Below are positions 26,357 to 35,370 of a stretch of 64,000 nt of DNA, in pieces. Source of the stretch: DASREM01 sp035652095 (GTDB lineage: Bacteria > Acidobacteriota > Terriglobia > Terriglobales > Acidobacteriaceae); contig DASREM010000053.1 of the NCBI GenBank assembly GCA_035652095.1, forward strand, positions 1 through 64,000, given 5' to 3'. The notes below the pieces were generated by a model. That model worked only from the letters and a program-made list of their open reading frames with translations. It did not search any database and was not told the DNA's origin. Position 1 is the stretch's first letter. Every line of letters begins with the position of its first letter. The position numbers and the translations under genes are program-made.

Positions 26357-27043
26357 TCAGGAGAGCAGTTCGGCCAGATCCTGCGGGGAATCCACGATAA
26401 CATCAGGCGGAGCCAGAGACAGCGACTGCGGGGCAAAACCGTAGGTGACGCCGCAAGTCCACAGCCCGGCAGCGCGGCCGGTGAGAACGTCAATTGACGA
26501 GTCGCCGATCATCAGCGCCTGTTCCGGCCGGGTCTGGGTTTCTTTCAACAACGCACGCGCGCCCTGAGGATCGGGCTTCTTGGTAGGAAAGCTGTTTCCG
26601 CCGTATACGTGGAGGAAAGGCTCCGCCAGGCCCAACGCTTGCACGATGGCTCGGGAAGGATTCACCGGCTTGTTCGACAGGATTGCCATTTGCCGTCTGT
26701 CCCCATTGTTACCCGCAACCACCGCTAGCATTTCTTTGACCCCGTCGTAAACATGCGTGTAGTCCAGCTTGTGGACGCGGTAATACCCCAGAAAATATTC
26801 CAGAGCTTCTTTCAGGAATGACTCATCTTTGGGGTCTCCGAGCGCACGGCGGACCAGCATCGGCGCGCCGTCGCCAACATAGGACGCGACCACATCCCCC
26901 GGCAACTCGGCCCGTTTGAAGTGGCGCAGCATGGCGTTTACGGAATGAATCAGGTCAAGGCGCGAGTCAATCAGCGTCCCGTCCAGATCGAAGATAAGCA
27001 ATTTGGTCTGGCGGGGGTCAAACCTGTTATGAAATCGGATCAT
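26357..27043 (-). CDS. gph: HAD family phosphatase, phosphoglycolate phosphatase-like
   Basis: A 228-aa HAD hydrolase. Motif I is IFDLDGTLIDS near residue 17 (nucleophile Asp and acid Asp), motif II is AILSNKP near 120, motif III Lys is in FPTKKPDP near 153, and motif IV is MIGDSSID near 177. The cap is the small alpha-helical type seen in phosphoglycolate phosphatases. It likely removes 2-phosphoglycolate produced by oxidative DNA repair, though pyrophosphatase or other sugar-phosphate activity cannot be excluded. The upstream gap to the divergent E1 gene is 173 bp. Confidence 0.82.
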   Translation of the reverse strand: MIRFHNRFDPRQTKLLIFDLDGTLIDSRLDLIHSVNAMLRHFKRAELPGDVVASYVGDGAPMLVRRALGDPKDESFLKEALEYFLGYYRVHKLDYTHVYDGVKEMLAVVAGNNGDRRQMAILSNKPVNPSRAIVQALGLAEPFLHVYGGNSFPTKKPDPQGARALLKETQTRPEQALMIGDSSIDVLTGRAAGLWTCGVTYGFAPQSLSLAPPDVIVDSPQDLAELLS

Positions 27044-27216
27044 TTCGGTGCCTTCAGGATAGCATCTGCGGCGTAAGGGAAAGGGCTGCCCGCACCACGC
27101 GGCAACGGCATCACTCCCCGACAGTCAGAGCGTAATTCCCGTCAATAACAGGAGACTTTCAGGCGGCTACTCCGAATGTGCAGCCAGCATTTACAATATG
27201 GATCTAGGGATAGAGG

Positions 27217-29406
27217 ATGGCGACCAAAACCGACGTCAAACCCAACGAAATCGCGCTTCGCAAAGGCGACAAGGCCTATCAAGGCTTGTCGCGTCAGCAG
27301 CTTATCGACGCCTACCGCGTGATGTACACCTCGCGAAAGCTGGATGATCGCGAGATCCTGCTCAAGCGCCAGCAGAAGATCTATTTCCAGATCTCGGGCG
27401 CGGGACATGAAGCCGTGGGCGCCGCTGCGGGGTTGGTTCTGAAACCGGGCTACGACTGGTTCTATCCTTACTATCGCGATCGCGCTCTTTGCCTGACCTT
27501 GGGCGCGACCCCATACGAGATGTTGTTGCAGGCGGTTGGTGCGGCGGACGATCCCGCGTCCGGTGGACGGCAAATGCCTTCTCACTGGGGATACCGCAAC
27601 TTGAACGTAGTTACCCAGTCCTCGCCGACCGGCACTCAAATCTTGCAGGCTGTGGGGTGCGCCGAGGCCGGGCGCTACTTCGCGGCCCATCCCCACGCGG
27701 CAGCCAAGGCCAGCGGCGACTATCGCCAGTACAAGGACATCACATTCCAGGGCGACGAACTGACCTACGTGTCTCTCGGGGATGGCACAACCAGCGAGGG
27801 CGAGTTCTGGGAGGCTCTGAATACCGCCGCCAACAATAAGCTTCCAATCATTTTTGCGGTCCAGGATAACGAGTACGCGATCTCAGTTCCGGTAGAGGTT
27901 CAGACTGCGGGAGGAAATATCTCGCGCCTGGTCTCCGGGTTCCCTAACTTCCATTTCGAAGAAGTGGATGGGACTGACCTGGTTGCGACCTATGCAGCCT
28001 TTGAGCGATCGGCGGCTTATGCCCGATCCGGGCAGGGCCCCGCTTTCCTCCACGCCCATGTAGTGCGTCCGTACTCGCATTCGCTCTCCGACGATGAAAA
28101 GCTTTATCGTCCCGATGCCGAGCGCCAGCAGGAAGTCGCGCGCGATCCCATCACGCGTTTGCAGATGTTTCTGGTTCGAGAAGGCATTCTGGACGAGAAG
28201 GGCGTCAATCAAGTCGAGAAGCAGGTGGAAGACGAAATCCAGGAAGCCTCGGATCGGGCGTTGGAAGCGGCCTTTCCCACGCCCGATACCGTCGAACGCT
28301 ACGTGTACTCGCCCGACATCGATCCCACTGGGTCCGCCTTCAGCACCGAACCGGCTCCGTCCGAAGCCAAGGCTGTGGCAAGAACCATGGCCGACCTTAT
28401 CAATGCAACCTTACGTGACGAAATGAAGCGCGACGAGCGCATCGTCATGTTCGGCGAGGACGTTGCCGATTGCAGCCGCGAGAAGTACCTGCAGGAGAAA
28501 TTAATCAAGGGCAAAGGCGGAGTATTCAAGCTGACCGCTGGACTGCAATGCGAGTACGGTTCCGACCGCGTCTTCAACTCGCCCCTGGCGGAAGCCAACA
28601 TCGTGGGCCGCGCGGTAGGAATGGCGACACGTGGTCTGAAGCCGGTCGTTGAGATCCAGTTCTTCGATTACATCTGGCCGGCGATGATGCAGCTTCGCGA
28701 CGAACTGCCGCTGATCCGGTGGCGTTCGAACAATGCTTTCTCCTCGCCTGCGGTGGTGCGAGTTGCGATCGGCGGTTACCTGACCGGCGGCGCCATTTAT
28801 CACTCTCAATGTGGCGAGAGCATCTTCACCCACATTCCCGGGCTGCGCGTGGTGTTTCCGTCGAACGCGCTGGATGCCGCCGGCCTGCTGCGTACGGCCA
28901 TTCGCTGCGACGATCCGGTTTTGTTTCTCGAGCACAAGCGGCTCTATCGTGAGACCTTCGGGCGTGCTCCCTATCCCGGCCCCGATTACATGATCCCCTT
29001 CGGAAAAGCGAAGATCGTGCAGCAAGGAAGCGACCTGACGGTAATTACCTACGGAGCCGTGGTTCCGCGTGCCTTGCAGGCAGCCCAGAAAATTCAGCGC
29101 GAGCACGATATTAGCGTAGAAATCATCGACCTCCGCTGCCTGAGTCCGTTCGATTGGGAAACGATCTCAGCTTCGGTGCAGAAGACGAATCGCGCGCTGG
29201 TGGCATATGAGGATTCCCTGAGCTGGGGCTACGGGGCTGAGATCGCGGCCCGCATTGCTGACAAGCTCTTCGAACATCTGGATGCGCCCGTACGCAGGGT
29301 TGCGGCGAAAGACACCTTTGTTGCCTACCAGCCCGCCTTGGAAGACGCGATCTTGCCTCAGACAGAGGACCTGCTGCGGGCCATGAAACAGCTGGCCGAA
29401 TTCTAG
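27217..29406 (+). CDS. Fused 2-oxo acid dehydrogenase E1 alpha-beta subunit
   Basis: A 729-aa thiamine-diphosphate enzyme in which E1 alpha (about residues 20-370) and E1 beta (about 390-729) are one chain. The ThDP-binding motif GDGTTSEGEFWEALNTA is near residue 188, and the beta half has GEDVADCSREKYLQ and YGSDRVFNSPLAEANIVG. It decarboxylates a 2-oxo acid and passes the acyl group to E2 lipoamide. Branched-chain 2-oxo acid or pyruvate are both plausible; the alpha half resembles the branched-chain type. No E2 or E3 gene is adjacent. AGAGG lies 2 nt before the ATG, unusually close. Confidence 0.9.
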   Translation: MATKTDVKPNEIALRKGDKAYQGLSRQQLIDAYRVMYTSRKLDDREILLKRQQKIYFQISGAGHEAVGAAAGLVLKPGYDWFYPYYRDRALCLTLGATPYEMLLQAVGAADDPASGGRQMPSHWGYRNLNVVTQSSPTGTQILQAVGCAEAGRYFAAHPHAAAKASGDYRQYKDITFQGDELTYVSLGDGTTSEGEFWEALNTAANNKLPIIFAVQDNEYAISVPVEVQTAGGNISRLVSGFPNFHFEEVDGTDLVATYAAFERSAAYARSGQGPAFLHAHVVRPYSHSLSDDEKLYRPDAERQQEVARDPITRLQMFLVREGILDEKGVNQVEKQVEDEIQEASDRALEAAFPTPDTVERYVYSPDIDPTGSAFSTEPAPSEAKAVARTMADLINATLRDEMKRDERIVMFGEDVADCSREKYLQEKLIKGKGGVFKLTAGLQCEYGSDRVFNSPLAEANIVGRAVGMATRGLKPVVEIQFFDYIWPAMMQLRDELPLIRWRSNNAFSSPAVVRVAIGGYLTGGAIYHSQCGESIFTHIPGLRVVFPSNALDAAGLLRTAIRCDDPVLFLEHKRLYRETFGRAPYPGPDYMIPFGKAKIVQQGSDLTVITYGAVVPRALQAAQKIQREHDISVEIIDLRCLSPFDWETISASVQKTNRALVAYEDSLSWGYGAEIAARIADKLFEHLDAPVRRVAAKDTFVAYQPALEDAILPQTEDLLRAMKQLAEF

Positions 29407-29518
29407 GAGCTCTGAAATTACAGGATAATCCCGCCCCTCCTCAGGCCAACGAGATCTCCAAGCGAGCCGTCCTACAGCCTACACGCTTGGGCCTTTCTCA
29501 GGCTCCGCTGGAGGAATC

Positions 29519-30208
29519 ATGAACAAGCTGATCGGAATTTCTCTCAGTATGATGGCGCTTGGCCTTCCGGGAGTGGCGCAGGTTCAGCCCGCGAGCCGCA
29601 GCGTCCAAATCAGGCCCGCAGCATTTCAATGGCAAAATGATGACGACCGTCGGCGGGATGATGACGATGACCGGCGCGACCGTGATCGAGACGACGACCG
29701 GGGTTATGGCCGCTACGGGCGGCGCGATTACCGGGGTGTGTTGCGACCGGAATCGCAGCGCGCCTTTGATCAGGAGTATAGCCGCTGGATCGCCGACCGT
29801 AACAGCGGCAATCAGCGTGACATGTACGAGCAGGAACGGGCCATGCGCGGAATCATGCAGACTTACAAGATCCCGCAGGATGTTCCGTTCGACGCCATCG
29901 CTTCGCCGTCCGCTTCCGGCGACTCTGGTTATTACGGGAACCGGGGCGGCTACTACGGGCGAGGAGACAACGACTCTGATGACCGTGGGCGCGGCGGGTA
30001 TTATGGGCGCGGCGCGCGCCTGAGCCCGGAAGATCAGGGTAAGTTCGATAGTTTGTACTCGAAGTGGGTCAGCGACACTCGCAAGGGTGATCGCGACGAC
30101 GCGGACCGCGATGTAAAGCACATGCAGGAAATCATGCGCCGCAACAACATTCCGCCCGACGTTCCGTTCGATCAGGTCGCTTCAAACGGCGGATATCGCC
30201 GCTACTGA
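29519..30208 (+). CDS. Secreted Asp/Arg-rich protein with two internal repeats
   Basis: A 229-aa protein with TGGAGGA 4 nt before its ATG and a signal peptide ending VAQ. A strongly charged stretch of Asp and Arg (about residues 41-62) is followed by Gly/Tyr/Arg segments. Two copies of a roughly 55-residue helical unit are visible at about 75-129 and 168-222; both start L-x-P-E-x-Q and end with P-x-DVPFD-x-(I/V)-AS. Function unknown. A terminator follows directly. Confidence 0.75.
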   Translation: MNKLIGISLSMMALGLPGVAQVQPASRSVQIRPAAFQWQNDDDRRRDDDDDRRDRDRDDDRGYGRYGRRDYRGVLRPESQRAFDQEYSRWIADRNSGNQRDMYEQERAMRGIMQTYKIPQDVPFDAIASPSASGDSGYYGNRGGYYGRGDNDSDDRGRGGYYGRGARLSPEDQGKFDSLYSKWVSDTRKGDRDDADRDVKHMQEIMRRNNIPPDVPFDQVASNGGYRRY

Positions 30209-30219
30209 AAGCCGGCACC

Positions 30220-30252
30220 GGGAGCAGCGAGAGCTGCTCCCTTTCATTTCTT
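30220..30252 (+). terminator. Rho-independent terminator
   Basis: A perfect 9-bp stem, GGGAGCAGC (30220-30228) and GCTGCTCCC (30233-30241), has a GAGA tetraloop and is followed by TTTCATTTCTTT. It terminates the repeat-protein gene and overlaps the 3' end of the convergent DoxX gene. Confidence 0.85.
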
Positions 30253-30660
30253 TCCGAAAGAGCGGCCTCCGCCACGAATCGCATCCAGAGATATCGGCCC
30301 TGCCCCGAAAAAGATCAGCGCGAAGGCGATGGCGGCAAGCGAGAGGGGAAACTGGTAGCCATTCTCTCCCAGGAAGCCATTCTTGAAGTGCATTTTTATG
30401 ATTGCCACAGCCATGTCTATGACCAGGGTTAACGCCACAAACCGCGTGAGAAGACCCAGGATCAAGAGAATTCCTCCGCCGAATTCGGCTGCCATCGAGA
30501 GATAAGCCGACCACCAGGGAAGCCCCAGGCTCGTAATGAATCCTACGTATTTGTGCTCGCCGCCGAACACTTTCCAGTAGCTGTGGCCAATCATGATTGC
30601 GCCGAGAACGACGCGCAGTACCAACAATGCCAGCGGTTGCAGACGATCGAGATAACGCAA
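30244..30660 (-). CDS. DoxX family membrane protein
   Basis: A 138-aa protein with four membrane segments. The family pattern is clear: an opening LALLVLRVVLGAIMIGHSYWKVFGG, then LSMAAEFGGGILLILGLLTR and a final LAAIAFALIFFGAG. DoxX proteins are linked to thiosulfate:quinone oxidation, redox homeostasis or detoxification, but which applies here cannot be told. It is a single gene; the next upstream gene lies beyond a 110-nt gap with a stem-loop. Confidence 0.85.
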   Translation of the reverse strand: MRYLDRLQPLALLVLRVVLGAIMIGHSYWKVFGGEHKYVGFITSLGLPWWSAYLSMAAEFGGGILLILGLLTRFVALTLVIDMAVAIIKMHFKNGFLGENGYQFPLSLAAIAFALIFFGAGPISLDAIRGGGRSFGKK

Positions 30661-30717
30661 GCTGTCCTCCAGGAGAAGGAACAGCTTACCTCAGAAGGGG
30701 GAATTGTTGAATTCGAT

Positions 30718-30762
30718 GGTGGAATTCTTGAATGGGATCTCACGCAACATCAAGAATTCACC
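30718..30762. other. Stem-loop between DoxX and dehydrogenase genes
   Basis: Arms at 30718-30731 and 30750-30762 form a 13-bp stem with one bulged G around an 18-nt loop. Two further GAATT motifs flank it. There is no U-run on either strand, so it is a possible processing or weak termination site after the dehydrogenase gene. Confidence 0.4.
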
Positions 30763-30770
30763 AGCAAGAA

Positions 30771-31961
30771 TTACTCGATCTTATATTCCACGTGAATTCC
30801 GCGCTTCGACATCTCCTCAAGAAACAGGTCGGCTGGGACATCGCGCTCCTGCAGCACGGCGCCGCGCTTCGAGATCGCGCCTGAGGCCAGCATCTGCAGC
30901 ACAATGGAAGCCGGAAATGCTGTGGTCCGCATCATCGCGCTCATGTCGGTCTTGGGATCATAGTGGTCCACCAACGTAAACGAAGCCACACGGCCCTTGA
31001 TCTTTCCGCCCAGCAGGCCGCGCACGCCCGGCGTGCGTACCGATTCATGGCCTTCCAAACGCATGATGCAGACATCCGGCCCTTTGCTGGCAAACTTGCC
31101 CTCGAAAATCTTCGCCATGACGGCACGAGGCGTGACATGAGAGCCGTTGACGCTGAGCTTCTCGCTCGAGAATAGGCCGAGTTCTTTCAATTCACAGAGC
31201 AAGTCATAGTGCCCGGGATAGCGCAGCGTCTTTTCAAAGCATTCCCCCACCCGGCCTTCGAATGTTTCCGGAAGTGTCGAGGTTCCACCCGAGGTATGAA
31301 ATGCGATCAGAGGCGCGAATCCGCCCATGTGAAACTGCTCGGGCTCGGTGAGTGGTTCGATCGTGACCAACTTGCCTTTGCGCAGAATGCGGGCCGGCTC
31401 AACGTACTCGTTGATCAGGCCTTCGACAGAAAAAACCAGTTGGTAATGAAACGGCGGCATCGGTTTTTCAGGTAAGCCGCCAACGTAGAGTTTCAACGCA
31501 TCGGCGCGTCCACCGAGGCGGCGCACCAGTTCACCTCCGAGAATGGAGGCCATCCCCGGAGACAGCCCGCAATCGGGAGCAATGGCGACTCCACACTGTT
31601 CCGCCTTTCTGGAAAGAGCAAGTTCCTGTCGCACCACGGTATTGTTTCCGCCCAGGTCGGCGAAGTGGCAGCGCGCCTCGATCGCGGCTTTAGCCAATCC
31701 CAGATTCAGGAAGTAAGGAACCGCGGAAAGCGCGGCATCATGCCCGCGCATCATCTTGGAAGCCGCTTTTGAGTTCGAAGCGTCAATCGTGATCGCCCGC
31801 ACTTTCCTGGATCCGGTAATGCGGTTTACGCGGGCCGCGACGTCCTGTGCCCGCTTCGTCTCCGAGTCGGCCAGGGTTACTGCTTCCACGTCGGCCTGCT
31901 TCGCCATGTCATACGCAGCGGCCGAACCCATCATGCCAGAACCAATCACCAGCAGTTTCAT
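30771..31961 (-). CDS. Saccharopine dehydrogenase family oxidoreductase
   Basis: A 396-aa enzyme from the ATG at 31961; an upstream in-frame start at 31985 adds eight residues. An N-terminal Rossmann fold is marked by LVIGSGMMGSAAAYDMA. The middle has DLGGN and APDCGLSPGMAS, hallmarks of the saccharopine dehydrogenase/lysine 6-dehydrogenase family. It is NAD(P)-dependent and acts on an amino acid such as lysine or a related carboxylic amine, but the substrate is not determined. No lysine pathway gene is next to it. Confidence 0.8.
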   Translation of the reverse strand: MKLLVIGSGMMGSAAAYDMAKQADVEAVTLADSETKRAQDVAARVNRITGSRKVRAITIDASNSKAASKMMRGHDAALSAVPYFLNLGLAKAAIEARCHFADLGGNNTVVRQELALSRKAEQCGVAIAPDCGLSPGMASILGGELVRRLGGRADALKLYVGGLPEKPMPPFHYQLVFSVEGLINEYVEPARILRKGKLVTIEPLTEPEQFHMGGFAPLIAFHTSGGTSTLPETFEGRVGECFEKTLRYPGHYDLLCELKELGLFSSEKLSVNGSHVTPRAVMAKIFEGKFASKGPDVCIMRLEGHESVRTPGVRGLLGGKIKGRVASFTLVDHYDPKTDMSAMMRTTAFPASIVLQMLASGAISKRGAVLQERDVPADLFLEEMSKRGIHVEYKIE

Positions 31962-32125
31962 AGATTTCAGAGTACTAAAGAGCACAATTCCGGAAAGTGA
32001 CGGGGCTCACAGTCTGCACAAGCTTCTCCCGCCGCGCAAGAAGCCAGTGAGGAGCTGGCGGGACGGATGAAAGCCGCCGGAAAGAGCGACGCTCAGGGCC
32101 GAGCGGTTTTGAGATGGCCAGACTT

Positions 32126-32353
32126 CTACGCGGCTGGTTGCTCTGGAGCGTCTTTCAGAGCCGCTATTGCCTCGCGCGCTCTTTTTTCGGCTTCTTCGAG
32201 CGTATCCGCTTCTCCGGAACTCAGAACCTTTTCGATCGGATCCACCCGAAAAATCCTGTAACGCCATTTGGTACGCACCTGGGTGAGGGGATCTGGTGGT
32301 TGCTCAAGATCGTACGCATACTTTCCTTCACGAATTCGCATAGGAATGCTCAC
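32126..32353 (-). CDS. Small hypothetical protein
   Basis: A 75-aa basic/acidic soluble protein. Central residues form a short beta motif (KWRYRIFRVDPIEKVLSSG), and the C terminus is a likely helix (DTLEEAEKRAREAIAALK). It lies 94 nt downstream of recQ on the same strand and may be a readthrough neighbour. An alternative start is the Met four codons in. No family recognised. Confidence 0.55.
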   Translation of the reverse strand: MSIPMRIREGKYAYDLEQPPDPLTQVRTKWRYRIFRVDPIEKVLSSGEADTLEEAEKRAREAIAALKDAPEQPAA

Positions 32354-32447
32354 TCTCTATGGATGAGGTCAGTAAACGTCAACTTAACCGAGCGCGGGTG
32401 TACAGTCAATCGCCTGGCAGGAAGTGCAAAGGCGCGCAGCCGATGGA

Positions 32448-34385
32448 TCAGGCGGATTTTTCTTTTGCGGTTGCTGCCTGACGTCGCAGGCGCGCCACGA
32501 CCAGCCTGATTTCGTTATAGCTGATGGTTTCAGGAAGGGCCTGCTTCACCGGGCCGAGCCGGTCAAGTCCCAGTTCTGCCGCGACACGCTCGATCTGTTG
32601 TTGAGTCTCGAGTGGAACCCACGCAGATTGCAACTCCACATCCCCTCTCTCGATGAGGTCGCCAACGGTGTGAATGACGGTAGCGATCCGGCGGTCCCGA
32701 ATGATGGCGATTTCCTCGAACGATTTCCCTTCCGACAACAGCTTCAGCGTCTCCTCTTCCGGCGTCGGTTTCATAGCAGGCGGAGCAATGGCGCGCTGTC
32801 CCTGCTGGAATCGCGATACCGCTTGTAGCAAGGAGGACCCATAGGCCTCGATCTTCCGCTCGCCAATGCCAAAGATGCCGCGCAATTCCATTAACGTCTC
32901 GGGCCGGCGGCGGCAGATCTCTTCCAGCGTTGTATCGTGCATCACCACGAAAGCAGCGAGACCTTTTTCTCTCGCCGTGTCGCGACGCCACTGCCGCAAA
33001 AACTCGCGGAGATCGAGGTCGATTCCGGAGAGTTTCTGGGCATCGCGTCCAGGGAGCGCCATGCTGCGCTTCTTGACGGACGCGCTCCGGCCCGTGACTG
33101 GCGATTGCATCCACTCAGGGGTCCCGCTGCAGATATCGCACGCTCCGCATTGGTTCCAACGCGGACGCTCCCCGAAATGCAGGCAAACCTGGCGGTGACG
33201 GCATTGCGACGATTCAACGAACCTCTTCATAATATGGAAACGATTCCAGGCCCTCTCGCGCTCGGCGGGATCGGCAATCTGATCCGCAAAATAAGCCAGC
33301 AGCCCTTCATCTTTCTTCTGCCAAAGCAGAATGCAATCCGCGGGAAGCCCATCGCGCCCCGCACGGCCGGATTCCTGGTAGTACTGCTCAATGGATTTGG
33401 TCAAAGAAAGATGTATGACGGCGCGCACCGCGGCCTTATTGATTCCCAGGCCGAAAGCTAACGTGCCCACCAGCACCCGCACCTCGTCGGAGGTCCATCG
33501 CTCCTGGTTCCGCTGCCGGTTCTCCCGCTCCATCTGTCCGTGGTAGCCGATGGCGGCGATACCGTGTGCGCCCAACAGGTCTAAGGTCTGGTCTACTCGG
33601 GCAATGGTGGGAGCATAGATAATCACGCTGCCGTCGTCGTAATTCTTGGCCGCGTCTATCAACATCTGGGACTGGTCCCCACCCCGACATTGGCGCACCA
33701 GGTAGCGCAAGTTGTGGCGATGAAAACTCGCAATGTATTTGTGCGGGTCGCGCAGCTTCAATTGCTCCAGGATGTCGTGCCGCACCTGTCGCGTCGCGCT
33801 GGCCGTGAAGGCTGCGATCGGGCGATCCGGAAAGTGTTCGCGAAGGTTCTTGAGTTGCCGGTATTCCGGCCGGAATTCATGCCCCCACTCGGAAATGCAA
33901 TGGGCTTCATCGATTGCAAAGAAATTGATCGGCACAGTTCCCAGCCAGGACAGTGTATCTTCACGAGCCAGCCTTTCCGGCGAGAGATATAGCAGCCGGT
34001 ATTCTCCTTTACGAGCGTGACTCATTACAAAGCTCTGCTCGGAGCCGGGCATAAAGCTGTTCAGCACGGCGGACGGGATTCCCATCTGTTTCAACTGCGC
34101 TGCCTGGTCCTGCATAAGCGCAATCAACGGTGAAATTACGATCGTGGTCTTACCCAGCACAACCGACGGCAACTGGTAGCACAGCGACTTGCCACCTCCC
34201 GTGGGCATGATCGCGCACGTATCCTTCTGGCTAAGCAAACTCTGAATGATTGATTCCTGAAGAGGAAGGAAGTCGTCGTATCCCCAGTATTGCTTGAGGA
34301 CGGTCCGTAACTCGGTCGAGGATGGCACAGAGGAAGGTACGATTCGACACAATCTCTGTGATTGTCGCACACCGAAGGCGATCAC
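32448..34385 (-). CDS. recQ: ATP-dependent DNA helicase RecQ
   Basis: A 645-aa helicase of recombination and fork repair. It has the motif I Walker A MPTGGGKS near residue 60, DEAH box IDEAHCISEWGH near 154, motif VI QESGRAGRDG near 345, and zinc-binding cysteines in CRHRQVC and CGACDIC near 395-415. An HRDC domain follows at about 470-545, and a C-terminal helix-turn-helix extension at about 570-635. The start used is GTG 34385; a later GTG at 34328 would trim a weak, non-conserved N terminus. Confidence 0.93.
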   Translation of the reverse strand: MIAFGVRQSQRLCRIVPSSVPSSTELRTVLKQYWGYDDFLPLQESIIQSLLSQKDTCAIMPTGGGKSLCYQLPSVVLGKTTIVISPLIALMQDQAAQLKQMGIPSAVLNSFMPGSEQSFVMSHARKGEYRLLYLSPERLAREDTLSWLGTVPINFFAIDEAHCISEWGHEFRPEYRQLKNLREHFPDRPIAAFTASATRQVRHDILEQLKLRDPHKYIASFHRHNLRYLVRQCRGGDQSQMLIDAAKNYDDGSVIIYAPTIARVDQTLDLLGAHGIAAIGYHGQMERENRQRNQERWTSDEVRVLVGTLAFGLGINKAAVRAVIHLSLTKSIEQYYQESGRAGRDGLPADCILLWQKKDEGLLAYFADQIADPAERERAWNRFHIMKRFVESSQCRHRQVCLHFGERPRWNQCGACDICSGTPEWMQSPVTGRSASVKKRSMALPGRDAQKLSGIDLDLREFLRQWRRDTAREKGLAAFVVMHDTTLEEICRRRPETLMELRGIFGIGERKIEAYGSSLLQAVSRFQQGQRAIAPPAMKPTPEEETLKLLSEGKSFEEIAIIRDRRIATVIHTVGDLIERGDVELQSAWVPLETQQQIERVAAELGLDRLGPVKQALPETISYNEIRLVVARLRRQAATAKEKSA

Positions 34386-34413
34386 CAGAACAGGCGTTTC
34401 TATCGAGCCGGAG

Positions 34414-35370
34414 CTATTGGATCTCCAGAGAAATCACCTCGCCAGCGCCGTCCCCAGTCGCGCGATAATTCACCGCAACATTCTGGTTCTTCCAATCGCA
34501 AGAGAATTTGTCAGCGCCAATGAGGATCATCTTGTCGCGATTCGCGGTGTGCATCGCCCAGGTCGCTTTGCCTGCCACCACCGTGAAAGTAGCGCCCGGA
34601 GCAGCCTGGCAATCCACTGCGGTCAGCTTCCCCTTGATAAAGTTGCTGGCAATCGGCACTGCGACCGGAGCAGGCTTCGCGGGTTCGACTTGCGCTTGCG
34701 ATGTCGAGCGTCGTTCGATCACGCTTTCACGGGAGCGCAATTCGACTGTTCCTCCGCTGGCTGAGACTTCCATCGCGCTCCGTATACTGGGAATCGCGTC
34801 CCGGGCGCGGGAAGCCACTTCCGCATCCTCGCTTTTCTCTAATTGCTGAAAGATCGAGAGAGCATTCTTGAAGTCGCGATTCAGAGCACACAGTTGGGCG
34901 AGATTAAAGAGATATGCCGGATTTCGCGGATTCAACTCCACCGCTTTCATCATCGTCTTAAGGGCCAGTTCCGGCTTCTCCTGCGTGGAGTAAACGAACG
35001 AGAGTATGCTGTACGCGTCGGCAAACTCCGGGTCGAGTTGTATCACTCTTTCGAGTTGGCTCTGGATCCGCGAGGTACGCTCATTTTTCGCATCCAGACC
35101 ACCTTCCCGCTGCAGAAGCAAAGCAGAATAGTAGACCACGCGGCGATCATCCGGGTTTTTCTCGGCCGCCCTGGAGAAGAAATCGCCGGCATTGTGGTAA
35201 TCCTCTTTCATCAGGTAGGAGTACCCGAGGCCGCGCAGCGCGGTCGCATTGTTGGGATCGCTTCGGAGCACCGCCTGGAATTCTTCCACTGCTTTCTCTC
35301 GATAATCCAACATGTGAAAGTGGATGTCGGCCACTATGGCCTGCGCGTCCAACGGCGCAAGCGGCGTCAC
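34414..35370 (-). CDS. TPR domain protein, C-terminal part of a frameshifted gene
   Basis: A 318-aa reading frame with at least four tetratricopeptide repeats (about residues 10-190), then a low-complexity linker and a C-terminal beta domain (about 245-318). It has no good start: its GTG lies inside the preceding frame. It joins the peptidase at 35147-36229 if one A is removed from the A6 run at 35378-35383, after which the two frames read through without a break. I regard it as the second half of one 604-residue protein. Confidence 0.7.
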   Translation of the reverse strand: MTPLAPLDAQAIVADIHFHMLDYREKAVEEFQAVLRSDPNNATALRGLGYSYLMKEDYHNAGDFFSRAAEKNPDDRRVVYYSALLLQREGGLDAKNERTSRIQSQLERVIQLDPEFADAYSILSFVYSTQEKPELALKTMMKAVELNPRNPAYLFNLAQLCALNRDFKNALSIFQQLEKSEDAEVASRARDAIPSIRSAMEVSASGGTVELRSRESVIERRSTSQAQVEPAKPAPVAVPIASNFIKGKLTAVDCQAAPGATFTVVAGKATWAMHTANRDKMILIGADKFSCDWKNQNVAVNYRATGDGAGEVISLEIQ

